Source: an uncultured Geobacter sp. (lineage in GTDB: Bacteria; Desulfobacterota; Desulfuromonadia; Geobacterales; CAIOGM01). Taken from it: DNA of 50,428 bases. Position 1 is the stretch's first letter. Each line of letters begins with the position of its first letter. The stretch lies in NCBI GenBank assembly GCA_903857795.1, contig CAIOGM010000022.1:1-50428 (forward strand), given 5' to 3'. This document shows, in pieces, positions 34,952-42,073 of this stretch. Made by a program: the position numbers and the translations under genes. Under the pieces are notes generated by a model, which worked only from the letters and a program-made list of their open reading frames with translations, did no database searches and was not told where the DNA came from.

Positions 34952-34965
34952 TTGACTTGTGTCAT
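34952..34965 (+). promoter_or_regulatory. Palindromic CRP/FNR-family type site
   Basis: TTGAC-TTGT-GTCAT contains the perfect inverted repeat TGAC-N4-GTCA, the layout of binding sites of FNR/DNR/NnrR/HcpR-type regulators. It lies 36 bases ahead of the YgbA-type gene, whose family is induced by nitrosative stress. Assignment to a nitric-oxide regulator is inference. Confidence 0.45.
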
Positions 34966-35000
34966 GGCCGACCAGACCGTAACCATCTAGGATGGTCACC

Positions 35001-35351
35001 ATGAACGAACTCAGCGCTAGACAGCAGAAGGAGCTGTGCCTCCTCTCCAGCTTCATCGGGCTCTTCTGCCGGTCGCGGCATGGCCGCGAATCGGGGGCGC
35101 CGCTGCCAGCGGAGCTCTCTCTCCTGGTGGGGAAGGAGCAGCGACTCTGCCCCGACTGCGCCGGACTCCTGGAGTATTCGGCCCGGCGGCTCCGCAGTTG
35201 CCCCATGAAGCCCAAACCGTTGTGCAAGAACTGCCCGGTTCACTGCTATCGCCCTGACTACCGGCAACGGATCCGGGAGGTCATGGCCTGGTCCGGCAAG
35301 CGGCTGATTTTGCGCGGCCGGCTCGACCTGCTCTTCCACTATTTTTTCTAA
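35001..35351 (+). CDS. Nitrous oxide-stimulated promoter (YgbA) family protein
   Basis: A 116-residue small protein with a run of paired cysteines: LCPDCAGLLEYSARRLRSCP, KPLCKNCPVHCYRPDYR. The CPxC and CKNCPVHCY pattern is the signature of the YgbA family (PF11756), whose members are switched on by nitric oxide or nitrite in enterobacteria. The cysteines suggest metal or iron-sulfur binding. ATG 35001 is preferred because AGGA lies 8 bases upstream; ATG 34992 overlaps that site. The Fe-S protein gene follows within 80 bases on the same strand. Confidence 0.82.
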   Translation: MNELSARQQKELCLLSSFIGLFCRSRHGRESGAPLPAELSLLVGKEQRLCPDCAGLLEYSARRLRSCPMKPKPLCKNCPVHCYRPDYRQRIREVMAWSGKRLILRGRLDLLFHYFF

Positions 35352-35427
35352 CCATCGCACACTACCGGCAGGATTCCAGCCCCGCGATGACGCGGCCGAA
35401 TCCTCCCCTCCCAGGAGAGTTAACCAC

Positions 35428-36180
35428 ATGATCAGAAAAATCGTCAAGATCGATGAAGCGAAATGTAACGGCTGCGGCCTCTGCGTCCCCTCCTGCGCCG
35501 AAGGGGCCATCACCATGGTCAACGGCAAGGCGGTACTGGCCGCCGATAACCTCTGTGACGGCCTCGGCGCCTGCCTGGGGGACTGCCCCCGGGACGCCAT
35601 CACCATTATTGAGCGTGATACCGAAGAGTTCGACGAGGCGGCGGTGGAGACGCACCTTAAGGTGATAGGACGGGCCGCCGCTGCGCCCCATGCGCCGGCG
35701 GTGATCTCCGCCCCGGCCCACGGCCATGGTGGCTGCCCCGGTTCGCGGGCCATGACCCTTCCCCCTCCTGTCGGCGGACCCCAGACGACTTCACCGGAGG
35801 CTGCGGGAACCCGTCCCAGCCAACTCCGCCAGTGGCCGGTGCAGCTTAACCTCGTCTCCACCACGGCCCCTTATTTCCAGGACGCCGATCTCCTCATCAC
35901 CGCCGACTGCGTCCCCTTTGCCTGCGGTGATTTTCACAAGGATTTCCTGGCGGGGAAGGCGCTGGTCATCGGCTGCCCCAAGCTGGACGACAACCGCTTC
36001 TATCAGGAGAAGCTGACCGAACTGTTGAGGCTCTCCAGTGTGAAGAGTGTGACCGTCCTCCGGATGGAGGTCCCCTGCTGCGGCGGGATCGTGGTCGCGG
36101 CCAAACAGGCGCTCGCGGCCTCGGGGAAGGCTCTTCCCTTCACTGAAGTGGTCATCGGGCTGAACGGGAGCGTGAAGTAA
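35428..36180 (+). CDS. Ferredoxin-domain iron-sulfur protein
   Basis: 250 residues. An N-terminal 2[4Fe-4S] ferredoxin domain, CNGCGLCVPSC near residues 14-24 and CDGLGACLGDCP near 43-54, is followed by a Pro/Ala linker with GHGGCPGSRA. A C-terminal domain of about 120 residues carries more cysteines (DCVPFACGDFH, IGCPKLDD, EVPCCGGIVVAAKQAL). The VPCCGG motif is usual in this group of cytoplasmic ferredoxin-like proteins, which are often encoded near NO-responsive genes. An electron-transfer or cluster-repair role is possible. GGAG lies upstream of the ATG. No terminator separates it from the YgbA-type gene. Confidence 0.75.
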   Translation: MIRKIVKIDEAKCNGCGLCVPSCAEGAITMVNGKAVLAADNLCDGLGACLGDCPRDAITIIERDTEEFDEAAVETHLKVIGRAAAAPHAPAVISAPAHGHGGCPGSRAMTLPPPVGGPQTTSPEAAGTRPSQLRQWPVQLNLVSTTAPYFQDADLLITADCVPFACGDFHKDFLAGKALVIGCPKLDDNRFYQEKLTELLRLSSVKSVTVLRMEVPCCGGIVVAAKQALAASGKALPFTEVVIGLNGSVK

Positions 36181-36207
36181 CGGCGGGAAGAAGTCCTCTG
36201 TTTCCTT

Positions 36208-36250
36208 GAAAAAAAACGAGGCCGGTCACTCCTCTGAGTTCCGGTCTCGT
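36208..36250 (-). terminator. Strong intrinsic terminator, minus strand
   Basis: A 10-bp stem ACGAGGCCGG/CCGGTCTCGT, including one G-T pair, is followed on the minus strand by eight T. It ends transcripts coming from the ParB-like gene side and abuts the stop of an eight-codon frame. Confidence 0.75.
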
Positions 36251-36276
36251 CACATCCAGGTTGTTGTCTGTTTCAT
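36250..36276 (-). other. Eight-codon open frame with strong ribosome-binding site
   Basis: AAGAAGGAGGTATCC then ATG starts MKQTTTWM and stops with TGA directly at the terminator stem. It could be a leader peptide or the stub of a deleted gene; nothing lies downstream on this strand except the antisense of the ferredoxin gene. Confidence 0.4.
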
Positions 36277-36313
36277 GGATACCTCCTTCTTCAGCTAAAT
36301 CCTTCGGTAATTT

Positions 36314-36445
36314 ATCAGTTGTGAGCATGAGCCTCGGTAGCGCTTGTGCAGACACCCTTGACGATTCCGGTCATCATCATTACTGCGGGCATTACCTGGG
36401 CAACCGCTATCAGGGCGCAGAAGCCGAGGAAAGACCAGACCGAAA
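36314..36445 (-). pseudogene. Small membrane-protein remnant without start codon
   Basis: In a frame offset from the ParB-like gene end, the minus strand reads RSLSVWSFLGFCALIAVAQV followed by MPAVMMMTGIVKGV and stops after EAHAHN. One clear hydrophobic helix is present. No ATG, GTG or TTG precedes it in frame, and the upstream frame closes at once. I infer a small membrane protein whose start was removed when the ParB-like gene was joined to it. Confidence 0.35.
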
Positions 36446-36820
36446 GACTCCGGCGGATACAATCTTACAGGGGATCACTTCATCCTCATCGAAGGAGTAG
36501 ACGGCACACATCCGATGGTATCCGTCAGCGATAACAACTTTTCCGTGATCTTCATCCCGCACAAGGAGTATGGGAGAGAGCTGTTTACCATCTTCGATTT
36601 TGTTCCGGTCTTTTTCCACATGTGAATTACTCACCCCAAGAAGTGATAGCGCCGACGCCCTGAATATATCCTTGGCCTTGAACCGGGCCAGGGGGGCTTT
36701 TCTCAGCTCATCGACCAGGATACCGACCCGCTCTTTCCGGTAGAGAAGTTCAAGATAGGATGCTGCTGCTGGATAGTTTTTCTCTTCCGGTTCCGGTAGC
36801 CATTGTATTTCCCTGCTCAT
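36410..36820 (-). CDS. ParB/Srx-fold-like protein, probable fused end
   Basis: 136 residues beginning MSREIQWLPEPEEKNYPAAA. The core KAKDIFRASALSLLGVSN, LSPILLVRDEDHGKVVIADG and YHRMCAVYSFDEDEVIPCKIV follows the pattern of small ParB-N/sulfiredoxin-like proteins with an ADGYHR motif. No DNA-binding helix-turn-helix is present, so it is not a partition protein in the usual sense. AAGGAG precedes the ATG. The last 17 residues (SAGVFRSGLSSASAP) are low in conservation and overlap another reading frame, so the original end was probably near CKIV. Confidence 0.6.
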   Translation of the reverse strand: MSREIQWLPEPEEKNYPAAASYLELLYRKERVGILVDELRKAPLARFKAKDIFRASALSLLGVSNSHVEKDRNKIEDGKQLSPILLVRDEDHGKVVIADGYHRMCAVYSFDEDEVIPCKIVSAGVFRSGLSSASAP

Positions 36821-37113
36821 CTGCAGCTCCTTGATGTAATCCTTCGACGAGGGTCTCCTCCACAGCGACTCTGTAAAGGTTTATGGGGTAGTCATGTGAT
36901 ATCCAGTGCAATGTCGCGGGCGTCCACACCGGTGGAGAGCTTCTGGGAGGTGGTCAGGATGGTGGGAGTCGTCTTTACCGGCGTACCCCGCTTCCTTCCG
37001 GAGTGCGTCGTCGATTTTTTTGAATGCTTGTTCGAAAAGATCAGAGTGCCGGCTTCGTTACCGTTGATCACAGTGTGCGATGCTTGAAGGGATAAGGTGT
37101 GTACGGGGTTCAT
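36760..37113 (-). pseudogene. Mosaic scar with type I restriction-modification gene fragments
   Basis: Three short coding-like pieces lie in different frames. At 37042-36968, DLFEQAFKKIDDALRKEAG matches the N-terminal region of one class of HsdM methylases. Directly after it, in another frame, TPTILTTSQKLSTGVDARDI (36972-36907) matches the helicase part of HsdR. A third frame then reads HDYPINLYRVAVEETLVEGL and runs into the start of the ParB-like gene; I do not recognise it. No piece is functional. The order implies deletions that fused distant parts of an hsd locus. Confidence 0.5.
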
Positions 37114-37158
37114 GGCGCGGGTCTGAGGGTTCGGAGTGCTCTCTGTCTCACAAAGAAA

Positions 37159-37188
37159 GAGCCCTGAGGTAGGTCTACCTTAGGGCTC
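37159..37188 (-). terminator. Terminator after PEP-CTERM gene 1
   Basis: GAGCCCTGAGGTA and TACCTTAGGGCTC form a 13-pair stem with a 4-base loop. On the minus strand it is followed by TTTCTTTG. It lies 26 bases beyond the gene's stop. Confidence 0.75.
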
Positions 37189-37214
37189 AAATTTACTATT
37201 TACTCGTCAGATTA

Positions 37215-37832
37215 CTACTTCTTGGATTTTCTTCTGATGAATGCCAATCCACTAAGACCGGCGCCGAGAAGGAGGAACGTGGACGGTTCCGGGACCGCAC
37301 TGCTTTCGCTCTCAATATAGAAACGTCCTAAGGCAAAATCGTTGCCCCCATTAATAATCAGTGACGTCACATCGCCACCAGTAAATCCAAAAGCTTTTGC
37401 CCCGGCAATTCCTGAAACACTTTGCTCCAAAATGGATCCATCGCTAAGCGTCATAATAAAAGTGAACGGACCTGATAAGTTCGGCTCGAGTTCAAAGCCA
37501 AAACTCTCCACATTTCCAGAAAACGAAAGAGACAACGTCGTCAAGGGATTGTATAACACGTCCAGCCCTGTTGGGTCTCCATAGGTTGAACTCCACGTCC
37601 GCCAACTCGAACCGATTATGCGATGATTAACCGAATGATCGAAAGTAATGGTTCCTCCGCTGGGATCAACCAGGGAAGTAAGGTCTGACCTTTCTGCTCC
37701 AGGAATCGCTACGAGTTGGCCACCGGCCGCGATCACGTCGTTCAGATCAGTTGTCGTGGTCGTGGCGCCGGCAACAGCAGCAAAACTGCTCATCAACAAA
37801 CATGCAACAAACCCGATCAATTTAAGTCTCAT
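37215..37832 (-). CDS. PEP-CTERM sorting-domain protein
   Basis: 205 residues. A signal peptide (MRLKLIGFVACLLMSSFAAV) leads into a beta-rich body (TITFDHSVNHRIIG, LSLSFSGNVESFGFELEP, GGDVTSLIINGG) and ends with VPEPSTFLLLGAGLSGLAFI followed by RRKSKK, the tripartite PEP-CTERM signal: PEP motif, hydrophobic helix and basic tail. It should be processed by an exosortase, which is not in this window. The body resembles carbohydrate-binding-like domains of such proteins. AAGGAGG precedes the ATG. Confidence 0.85.
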   Translation of the reverse strand: MRLKLIGFVACLLMSSFAAVAGATTTTTDLNDVIAAGGQLVAIPGAERSDLTSLVDPSGGTITFDHSVNHRIIGSSWRTWSSTYGDPTGLDVLYNPLTTLSLSFSGNVESFGFELEPNLSGPFTFIMTLSDGSILEQSVSGIAGAKAFGFTGGDVTSLIINGGNDFALGRFYIESESSAVPEPSTFLLLGAGLSGLAFIRRKSKK

Positions 37833-38006
37833 GGTGTAATCCTCCTTAGACTGCTATAAAGTTTTGAAAATCTCGACATCAATAGGTTTGATTACCCAGC
37901 AATTATCGTACCAATAGCGAACGGTATAAATATCAGATGGTTAGCGATCTCGTGGCTGTTGCCGGCGAATCGTATGTAAGTTTTATCGACATATTTCAGG
38001 CCCAAG

Positions 38007-38023
38007 TGTAAAGGATTCCGACA
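38007..38023. promoter_or_regulatory. Bipartite motif between PEP-CTERM and peroxiredoxin genes
   Basis: TGTAAA-N5-CCGACA lies in the 312-base divergent interval. From memory it resembles a cis element reported upstream of PEP-CTERM genes; I cannot verify this here. As read on the plus strand it is 122 bases ahead of the peroxiredoxin gene. Confidence 0.25.
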
Positions 38024-38064
38024 TACGGAACTACCTTTTTGTAAACAGGACCGATTTTATCTTG

Positions 38065-38093
38065 TTGACATCCGCCGCCGGGAATGATACATA
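38065..38093 (+). promoter_or_regulatory. Promoter of the peroxiredoxin gene
   Basis: TTGACA and TACATA are separated by 17 bases, ending about 50 bases before the ATG. Confidence 0.55.
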
Positions 38094-38144
38094 TACGGCA
38101 GTTGTCATCCCAATAAAAAACACAAAAGAAGGAGAGAGATTCCC

Positions 38145-38747
38145 ATGTGCATGTCCACCCTCGTGACCCAGGAAGCCCCTGATTTTACTGCTAATGCCGT
38201 ACTCGCCGACAACACGTTCGCTCCCTTGACCCTCTCCGCCTACCGCGGCAAATATGTAGTTCTCTTCTTCTACCCCCTCGACTTCACCTTTGTCTGCCCG
38301 TCGGAGATCATCGCCTTTGACAAGCGTCTGGCTGATTTCAAGGCGAAGAACTGTGAAGTTATCGGTGTCTCCGTCGACTCCCGCTTCACCCACTACGCCT
38401 GGAAAAATACCAAGGTGGAAGATGGCGGCATCGGCAATGTCCAGTACCCGCTGGTGGAAGACCTGACCAAGAGCATCGCCCGCTCCTACGGCGTCCTCCT
38501 GAACGATGCGGTCGCCCTGCGTGGCCTCTTCCTCATCGACACCAAAGGGGTGGTCCGCCACTCCGTCATCAACGACCTCCCGCTGGGCCGCAGCGTCAAC
38601 GAGGCGCTCCGGATGGTGGACGCCCTCCAGTTTGTGGAGACCCACGGTGATCAGGTCTGCCCGGCCAACTGGCAGGAAGGTGACGACGCCATGAAGCCCA
38701 CCGCCGACGGCGTCGCCTCCTATCTGGCCGCCAAGCACGGCAAGTAG
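38145..38747 (+). CDS. 2-Cys peroxiredoxin (AhpC/Prx1 type)
   Basis: A 200-residue cytoplasmic thiol peroxidase that reduces hydrogen peroxide and organic peroxides. The peroxidatic Cys51 is in YPLDFTFVCPSE, the resolving Cys172 in GDQVCPANW, and GVSVDSRFTHYAWKN and ALRGLFLIDTKG are typical of typical-2-Cys enzymes that form dimers and decamers. GGAGAGA lies upstream of the ATG. It has its own promoter and terminator, so it is monocistronic. Confidence 0.93.
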   Translation: MCMSTLVTQEAPDFTANAVLADNTFAPLTLSAYRGKYVVLFFYPLDFTFVCPSEIIAFDKRLADFKAKNCEVIGVSVDSRFTHYAWKNTKVEDGGIGNVQYPLVEDLTKSIARSYGVLLNDAVALRGLFLIDTKGVVRHSVINDLPLGRSVNEALRMVDALQFVETHGDQVCPANWQEGDDAMKPTADGVASYLAAKHGK

Positions 38748-38770
38748 AGGTTTTTTGACAGATGGAGAGG

Positions 38771-38803
38771 AAAGCGCAGGGTTTCGACCTTGCGCTTTTT
38801 TTT
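38771..38803 (+). terminator. Terminator after the peroxiredoxin gene
   Basis: AAAGCGCAGG pairs with CCTTGCGCTTT (one bulged T), followed by a run of T. It lies 24 bases after the stop. Confidence 0.85.
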
Positions 38804-38987
38804 GTCGATGGCGCCCATGCCACCTCAGCGGCTTGCCAGCAGGCGGCAAGTATGCTACAAGGATGCTGAATATATGCTCGGGTGCGGGAATTCTGGCAGT
38901 AGCCGCCTGTTGCCGTGAGTTGAAGAGGCGGGAAAACCAACATGCAACCGGAAGCTCTCTGCCGGTGTGACGAAAAAGGAAGCGGTG

Positions 38988-39377
38988 ATGTTGCGTAACT
39001 TCGTGAAGATTGGTCCTGTCGCTCTTCTCTGTCTCGTGCTGCTGGTTCTGGTGGCTGCTCCGGCGCGGGCTGACCATTACCGGAGCGTGGATGACGCCTC
39101 GGCCGAAGAGGTCGTTTCCGGAATGTCGGATAAGGCGACGCGGGGTCTTGTTAACGTGGCGACCGGCTGGCTGGAGTTTCCCCGGCAGATCTATGCGACC
39201 TACCAGGACCACGGTGCGGTCCAGGGGTGCCTCGTGGGGCCGTTCATGGGGATCGGGATGATGATGACCCGAACCGTGGCCGGGGTACTGGAGTTCGCCA
39301 CTTTTTACCTCGCCTTTCCCGGTTTTTATGACCCTTATCTTGAGCCCAGGTACGTCTGGGACGATATCGAGCGGTAG
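38988..39377 (+). CDS. Exosortase system-associated protein, TIGR04073 type
   Basis: 129 residues. A signal peptide (MLRNFVKIGPVALLCLVLLV, cleavage near ARA) precedes the family pattern KATRGLVNVATGWLEFPRQI, GCLVGPFMGIGMMMTRTVAG and a C-terminal FYDPYLEPRYVWDDIE. Proteins with RGxxNxxTGWxExP belong to the TIGR04073 family, found in genomes that carry exosortase/PEP-CTERM systems; the mechanism is unknown. AAGGAA precedes the ATG. It is near PEP-CTERM gene 1, though on the other strand. Confidence 0.75.
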   Translation: MLRNFVKIGPVALLCLVLLVLVAAPARADHYRSVDDASAEEVVSGMSDKATRGLVNVATGWLEFPRQIYATYQDHGAVQGCLVGPFMGIGMMMTRTVAGVLEFATFYLAFPGFYDPYLEPRYVWDDIER

Positions 39378-39422
39378 CCGGTTCGCACTCGATGACAACC
39401 GACAGCAGCGGCCCGTGACAAT

Positions 39423-39450
39423 AAACCGCGCCCTTTAAGGTGCGGTTTTT
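39423..39450 (+). terminator. Terminator after the TIGR04073-type gene
   Basis: AAACCGCGCC/GGTGCGGTTT, 10 pairs including one G-T, has a 6-base loop and is followed by TT. Confidence 0.7.
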
Positions 39451-39513
39451 GTGTGTTACCACCTCCAATCCGCGACGGCTGCGCCGTCGGGAACTCATGC
39501 AAGGGAAAACGCT

Positions 39514-42030
39514 ATGACCAACCATCTCCTGGGGGTGGAAAAACCCGCACGCTATACCGGCGGAGAAACCGGGGCCCGCGCCGCGGATGGGGGAGAGGTC
39601 AGCTTCGCCCTGGCCTTTCCCGATGTCTACGAGGTGGGGATGAGTCACCTGGGGCTCCAAATCCTCTATGGGGTGCTCCGCCGGCAGGAGTGGCTGGCGC
39701 CGGAACGGATCTATGCCCCGTGGCCGGATCGGGAGGAGCAGCTCCGGGCGGAGGGGCTCCCCCTCACCACCCTGGAGAGCGGCCGGACCCTGGCGGAGAT
39801 GGATGTCATCGGCTTTACCCTTCAGTATGAGCTCTCGTATACCAATATCCTGAATATGCTCGACCTGGGCGGGGTCCCTCTGCTTGCCACGGAGCGGGAC
39901 GAGCGGTTCCCGCTGGTCATCGGGGGAGGGCCCTGCGCCTATAACCCCGAACCGCTGGCGGATTTCTTCGACGCTATCCTTCTGGGAGATGGCGAGGAGG
40001 CGATCCTGGAGATCGCGGCGCTGGTCAGGGAGGCGAAGCGGACGGCCCTGCCGCGTCCCCTCCTCCTGCGACAGCTGGCAGGAATCCAGGGGGTCTATGT
40101 TCCATCTCTCTTCCAGGTCACCTATGACGATGCCGGGCGGGTGGCGGAGATTGCGCCGCTCCTCCCCGAATATCGTCGGGTGAGACGGCGGTTCATGGCC
40201 GATCTGGCCGATGCCCCCTATCCCGTATCACCGGTGGTTCCGCTCATGAAGACAATTCATGATCGGGTCAGCATGGAGGTCGCCCGGGGGTGCACCCGGG
40301 GATGCCGTTTCTGCCAGGCGGGCTATGTCTACCGACCGGTGCGGGAGCGGAGCCCGGAGCAGCTCCTGGATTTCATCGAACAGACCCTCAGGAACACCGG
40401 CTATGAAGAGGTCTCACTCCTCTCCCTCTCCACCGGGGATTATGGCTGCATCCTGCCGCTCCTCACCGAGCTGATGCGCCGCTATGCCGAGGAGCGAGTC
40501 GCGGTCTCCTTCCCGTCACTGAGGGTGGGGAGTCTCTCCCCAGAGCTGGTGGAAGAGATCAAGAAGGTTCGCAAGACCGGGTTCACCCTGGCCCCCGAGG
40601 CAGGGAGCGAACGGCTGCGCCGGGTCATCAACAAGGGGATCACCGAGGAGGAGCTGCTCAAGAGCGCCGGGGAGATCTACGGCGCCGGGTGGCGGCTCAT
40701 CAAGCTCTATTTCATGATCGGGCTCCCCGGTGAGAGCCGGGAGGATGTGGCGGCCATCGCCGACCTGGCCCGCAAGGTGAAGCTGGAGGGGAAACGGAGC
40801 GGCAACCCCGGCGAGGTCAACGTCTCCGTGGGGAGCTTCGTCCCCAAGCCGCACACCCCGTTCCAGTGGGAGCCGCAGATCTCCACCGTCGAGATCAAGG
40901 AGAAGCAGTGGTTTCTCCGGGACGAGCTGAAGCGGAAGAAGCTCAACTTCAAGTGGCAGGATCCGCGGCTGACGTTTCTGGAGGGGGTCTTTGCCCGGGG
41001 GGACCGCCGCCTCGGCGCTCTGCTCATGAAAGCCCAGGAGCTGGGGTGCCGCTTCGACGGGTGGGGGGAGCGGCTCGCCTGGCCCAGCTGGGAGGAGGCG
41101 TTCGCCTCCACGGGGATCGATCCCCTCTTTTATCATCGCAGGCGTGACCCGGACGAAATTCTCCCCTGGGACCACCTGGAGTGCGGCGTCACTAGGGAGT
41201 ATCTCCTGAAGGAGCGGGCGCTCTCCGAGAGCGAAGGGGCGACCCCGGACTGCCGGAACGGCGTCTGCACCGGCTGCGGGGTCTGCGATTTCGACTCGAT
41301 CCGGATGAGGCTGGTTGACACCGCCACGGCCCGTCACGCCCTGGCCCCCCCCTCTTCGGGCGAGACGACCGCGTCCGCCGGAGAGGAGGCTGCCGAGCGG
41401 GTCCGCCTCCGGTTCAGCAAGTGCGGAGCCATGCGGTTTTTGAGCCACCTGGAGCTCTTGAACATCTTCATTCGGGCGGCGCGGCGGGCGGCTCTGCCGC
41501 TGCGGCACTCCCAGGGTTTTCATCCCCACCCCAAGATTTCCTTCGCTTCGGCCCTCTCCGTGGGGGTCGAATCGTGGGCCGAGTATGCTGACCTGGAGCT
41601 GTCGTCGCCCCTTGGTGCTGAGGCGGTCATGATCGGCCTCAACGCCGTGCTTCCCGAGGGGGTAAAAATTCTCGAAGCCCGCACGATACCGTGGAAAAGT
41701 CCGTCGCTCTCTGTTATCATCACCGCCGCACGATACCGGGTGGAGCTTCCCTCCGGCCTCGGTGTCGACCTTCCTGCTGCGGTTGCGCGGTTTCTTGCGC
41801 TTGATACTTTCCTCTATACCCGTGACGCCAAGGGGAAGAACGCCACCGTGGACTTGCGTCGCGAACTGACCGAGCTCTCCGTGGAAGGTGAGACCCTGGA
41901 GTTTGTCACTGGCCGGGGGAAGGGGCGCGAATATCTGGAGGCGATCACTGGTCTGGACCGTGACCGCCTCCGGGACGCCCGCATCATGAAAACCGCTGTT
42001 GTTTTCGTGGAGGGGGCCGAACTGACGTAA
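39514..42030 (+). CDS. B12-binding radical SAM protein fused to DUF2344 domain (TIGR03960/TIGR03936)
   Basis: 838 residues. The N-terminal part is a cobalamin-binding-like domain (FPDVYEVGMSHLGLQILYGV). The radical SAM core has EVARGCTRGCRFCQAGYVYR, which supplies the three cysteines of the 4Fe-4S cluster. A second Cys cluster (DCRNGVCTGCGVCDF) follows near residue 600. The C-terminal DUF2344/TIGR03936 domain (RLRFSKCGAMRFLSHLELLN, HSQGFHPHPKISFASAL) starts near 640. The two domains are separate genes in some phyla and fused here. Its constant place ahead of rng suggests an RNA-modification role, which is unproven. ATG 39514 is chosen; upstream residues are unconserved. Confidence 0.88.
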   Translation: MTNHLLGVEKPARYTGGETGARAADGGEVSFALAFPDVYEVGMSHLGLQILYGVLRRQEWLAPERIYAPWPDREEQLRAEGLPLTTLESGRTLAEMDVIGFTLQYELSYTNILNMLDLGGVPLLATERDERFPLVIGGGPCAYNPEPLADFFDAILLGDGEEAILEIAALVREAKRTALPRPLLLRQLAGIQGVYVPSLFQVTYDDAGRVAEIAPLLPEYRRVRRRFMADLADAPYPVSPVVPLMKTIHDRVSMEVARGCTRGCRFCQAGYVYRPVRERSPEQLLDFIEQTLRNTGYEEVSLLSLSTGDYGCILPLLTELMRRYAEERVAVSFPSLRVGSLSPELVEEIKKVRKTGFTLAPEAGSERLRRVINKGITEEELLKSAGEIYGAGWRLIKLYFMIGLPGESREDVAAIADLARKVKLEGKRSGNPGEVNVSVGSFVPKPHTPFQWEPQISTVEIKEKQWFLRDELKRKKLNFKWQDPRLTFLEGVFARGDRRLGALLMKAQELGCRFDGWGERLAWPSWEEAFASTGIDPLFYHRRRDPDEILPWDHLECGVTREYLLKERALSESEGATPDCRNGVCTGCGVCDFDSIRMRLVDTATARHALAPPSSGETTASAGEEAAERVRLRFSKCGAMRFLSHLELLNIFIRAARRAALPLRHSQGFHPHPKISFASALSVGVESWAEYADLELSSPLGAEAVMIGLNAVLPEGVKILEARTIPWKSPSLSVIITAARYRVELPSGLGVDLPAAVARFLALDTFLYTRDAKGKNATVDLRRELTELSVEGETLEFVTGRGKGREYLEAITGLDRDRLRDARIMKTAVVFVEGAELT

Positions 42031-42073
42031 TAATTTTCAAGTTACTGAATTCATATAATCGAGGTTGTCTGTT

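Noticed and set aside
38031-39398. 455-codon minus-strand frame across the peroxiredoxin and TIGR04073-type genes
   Set aside because: Antisense to two recognised genes; no independent evidence.
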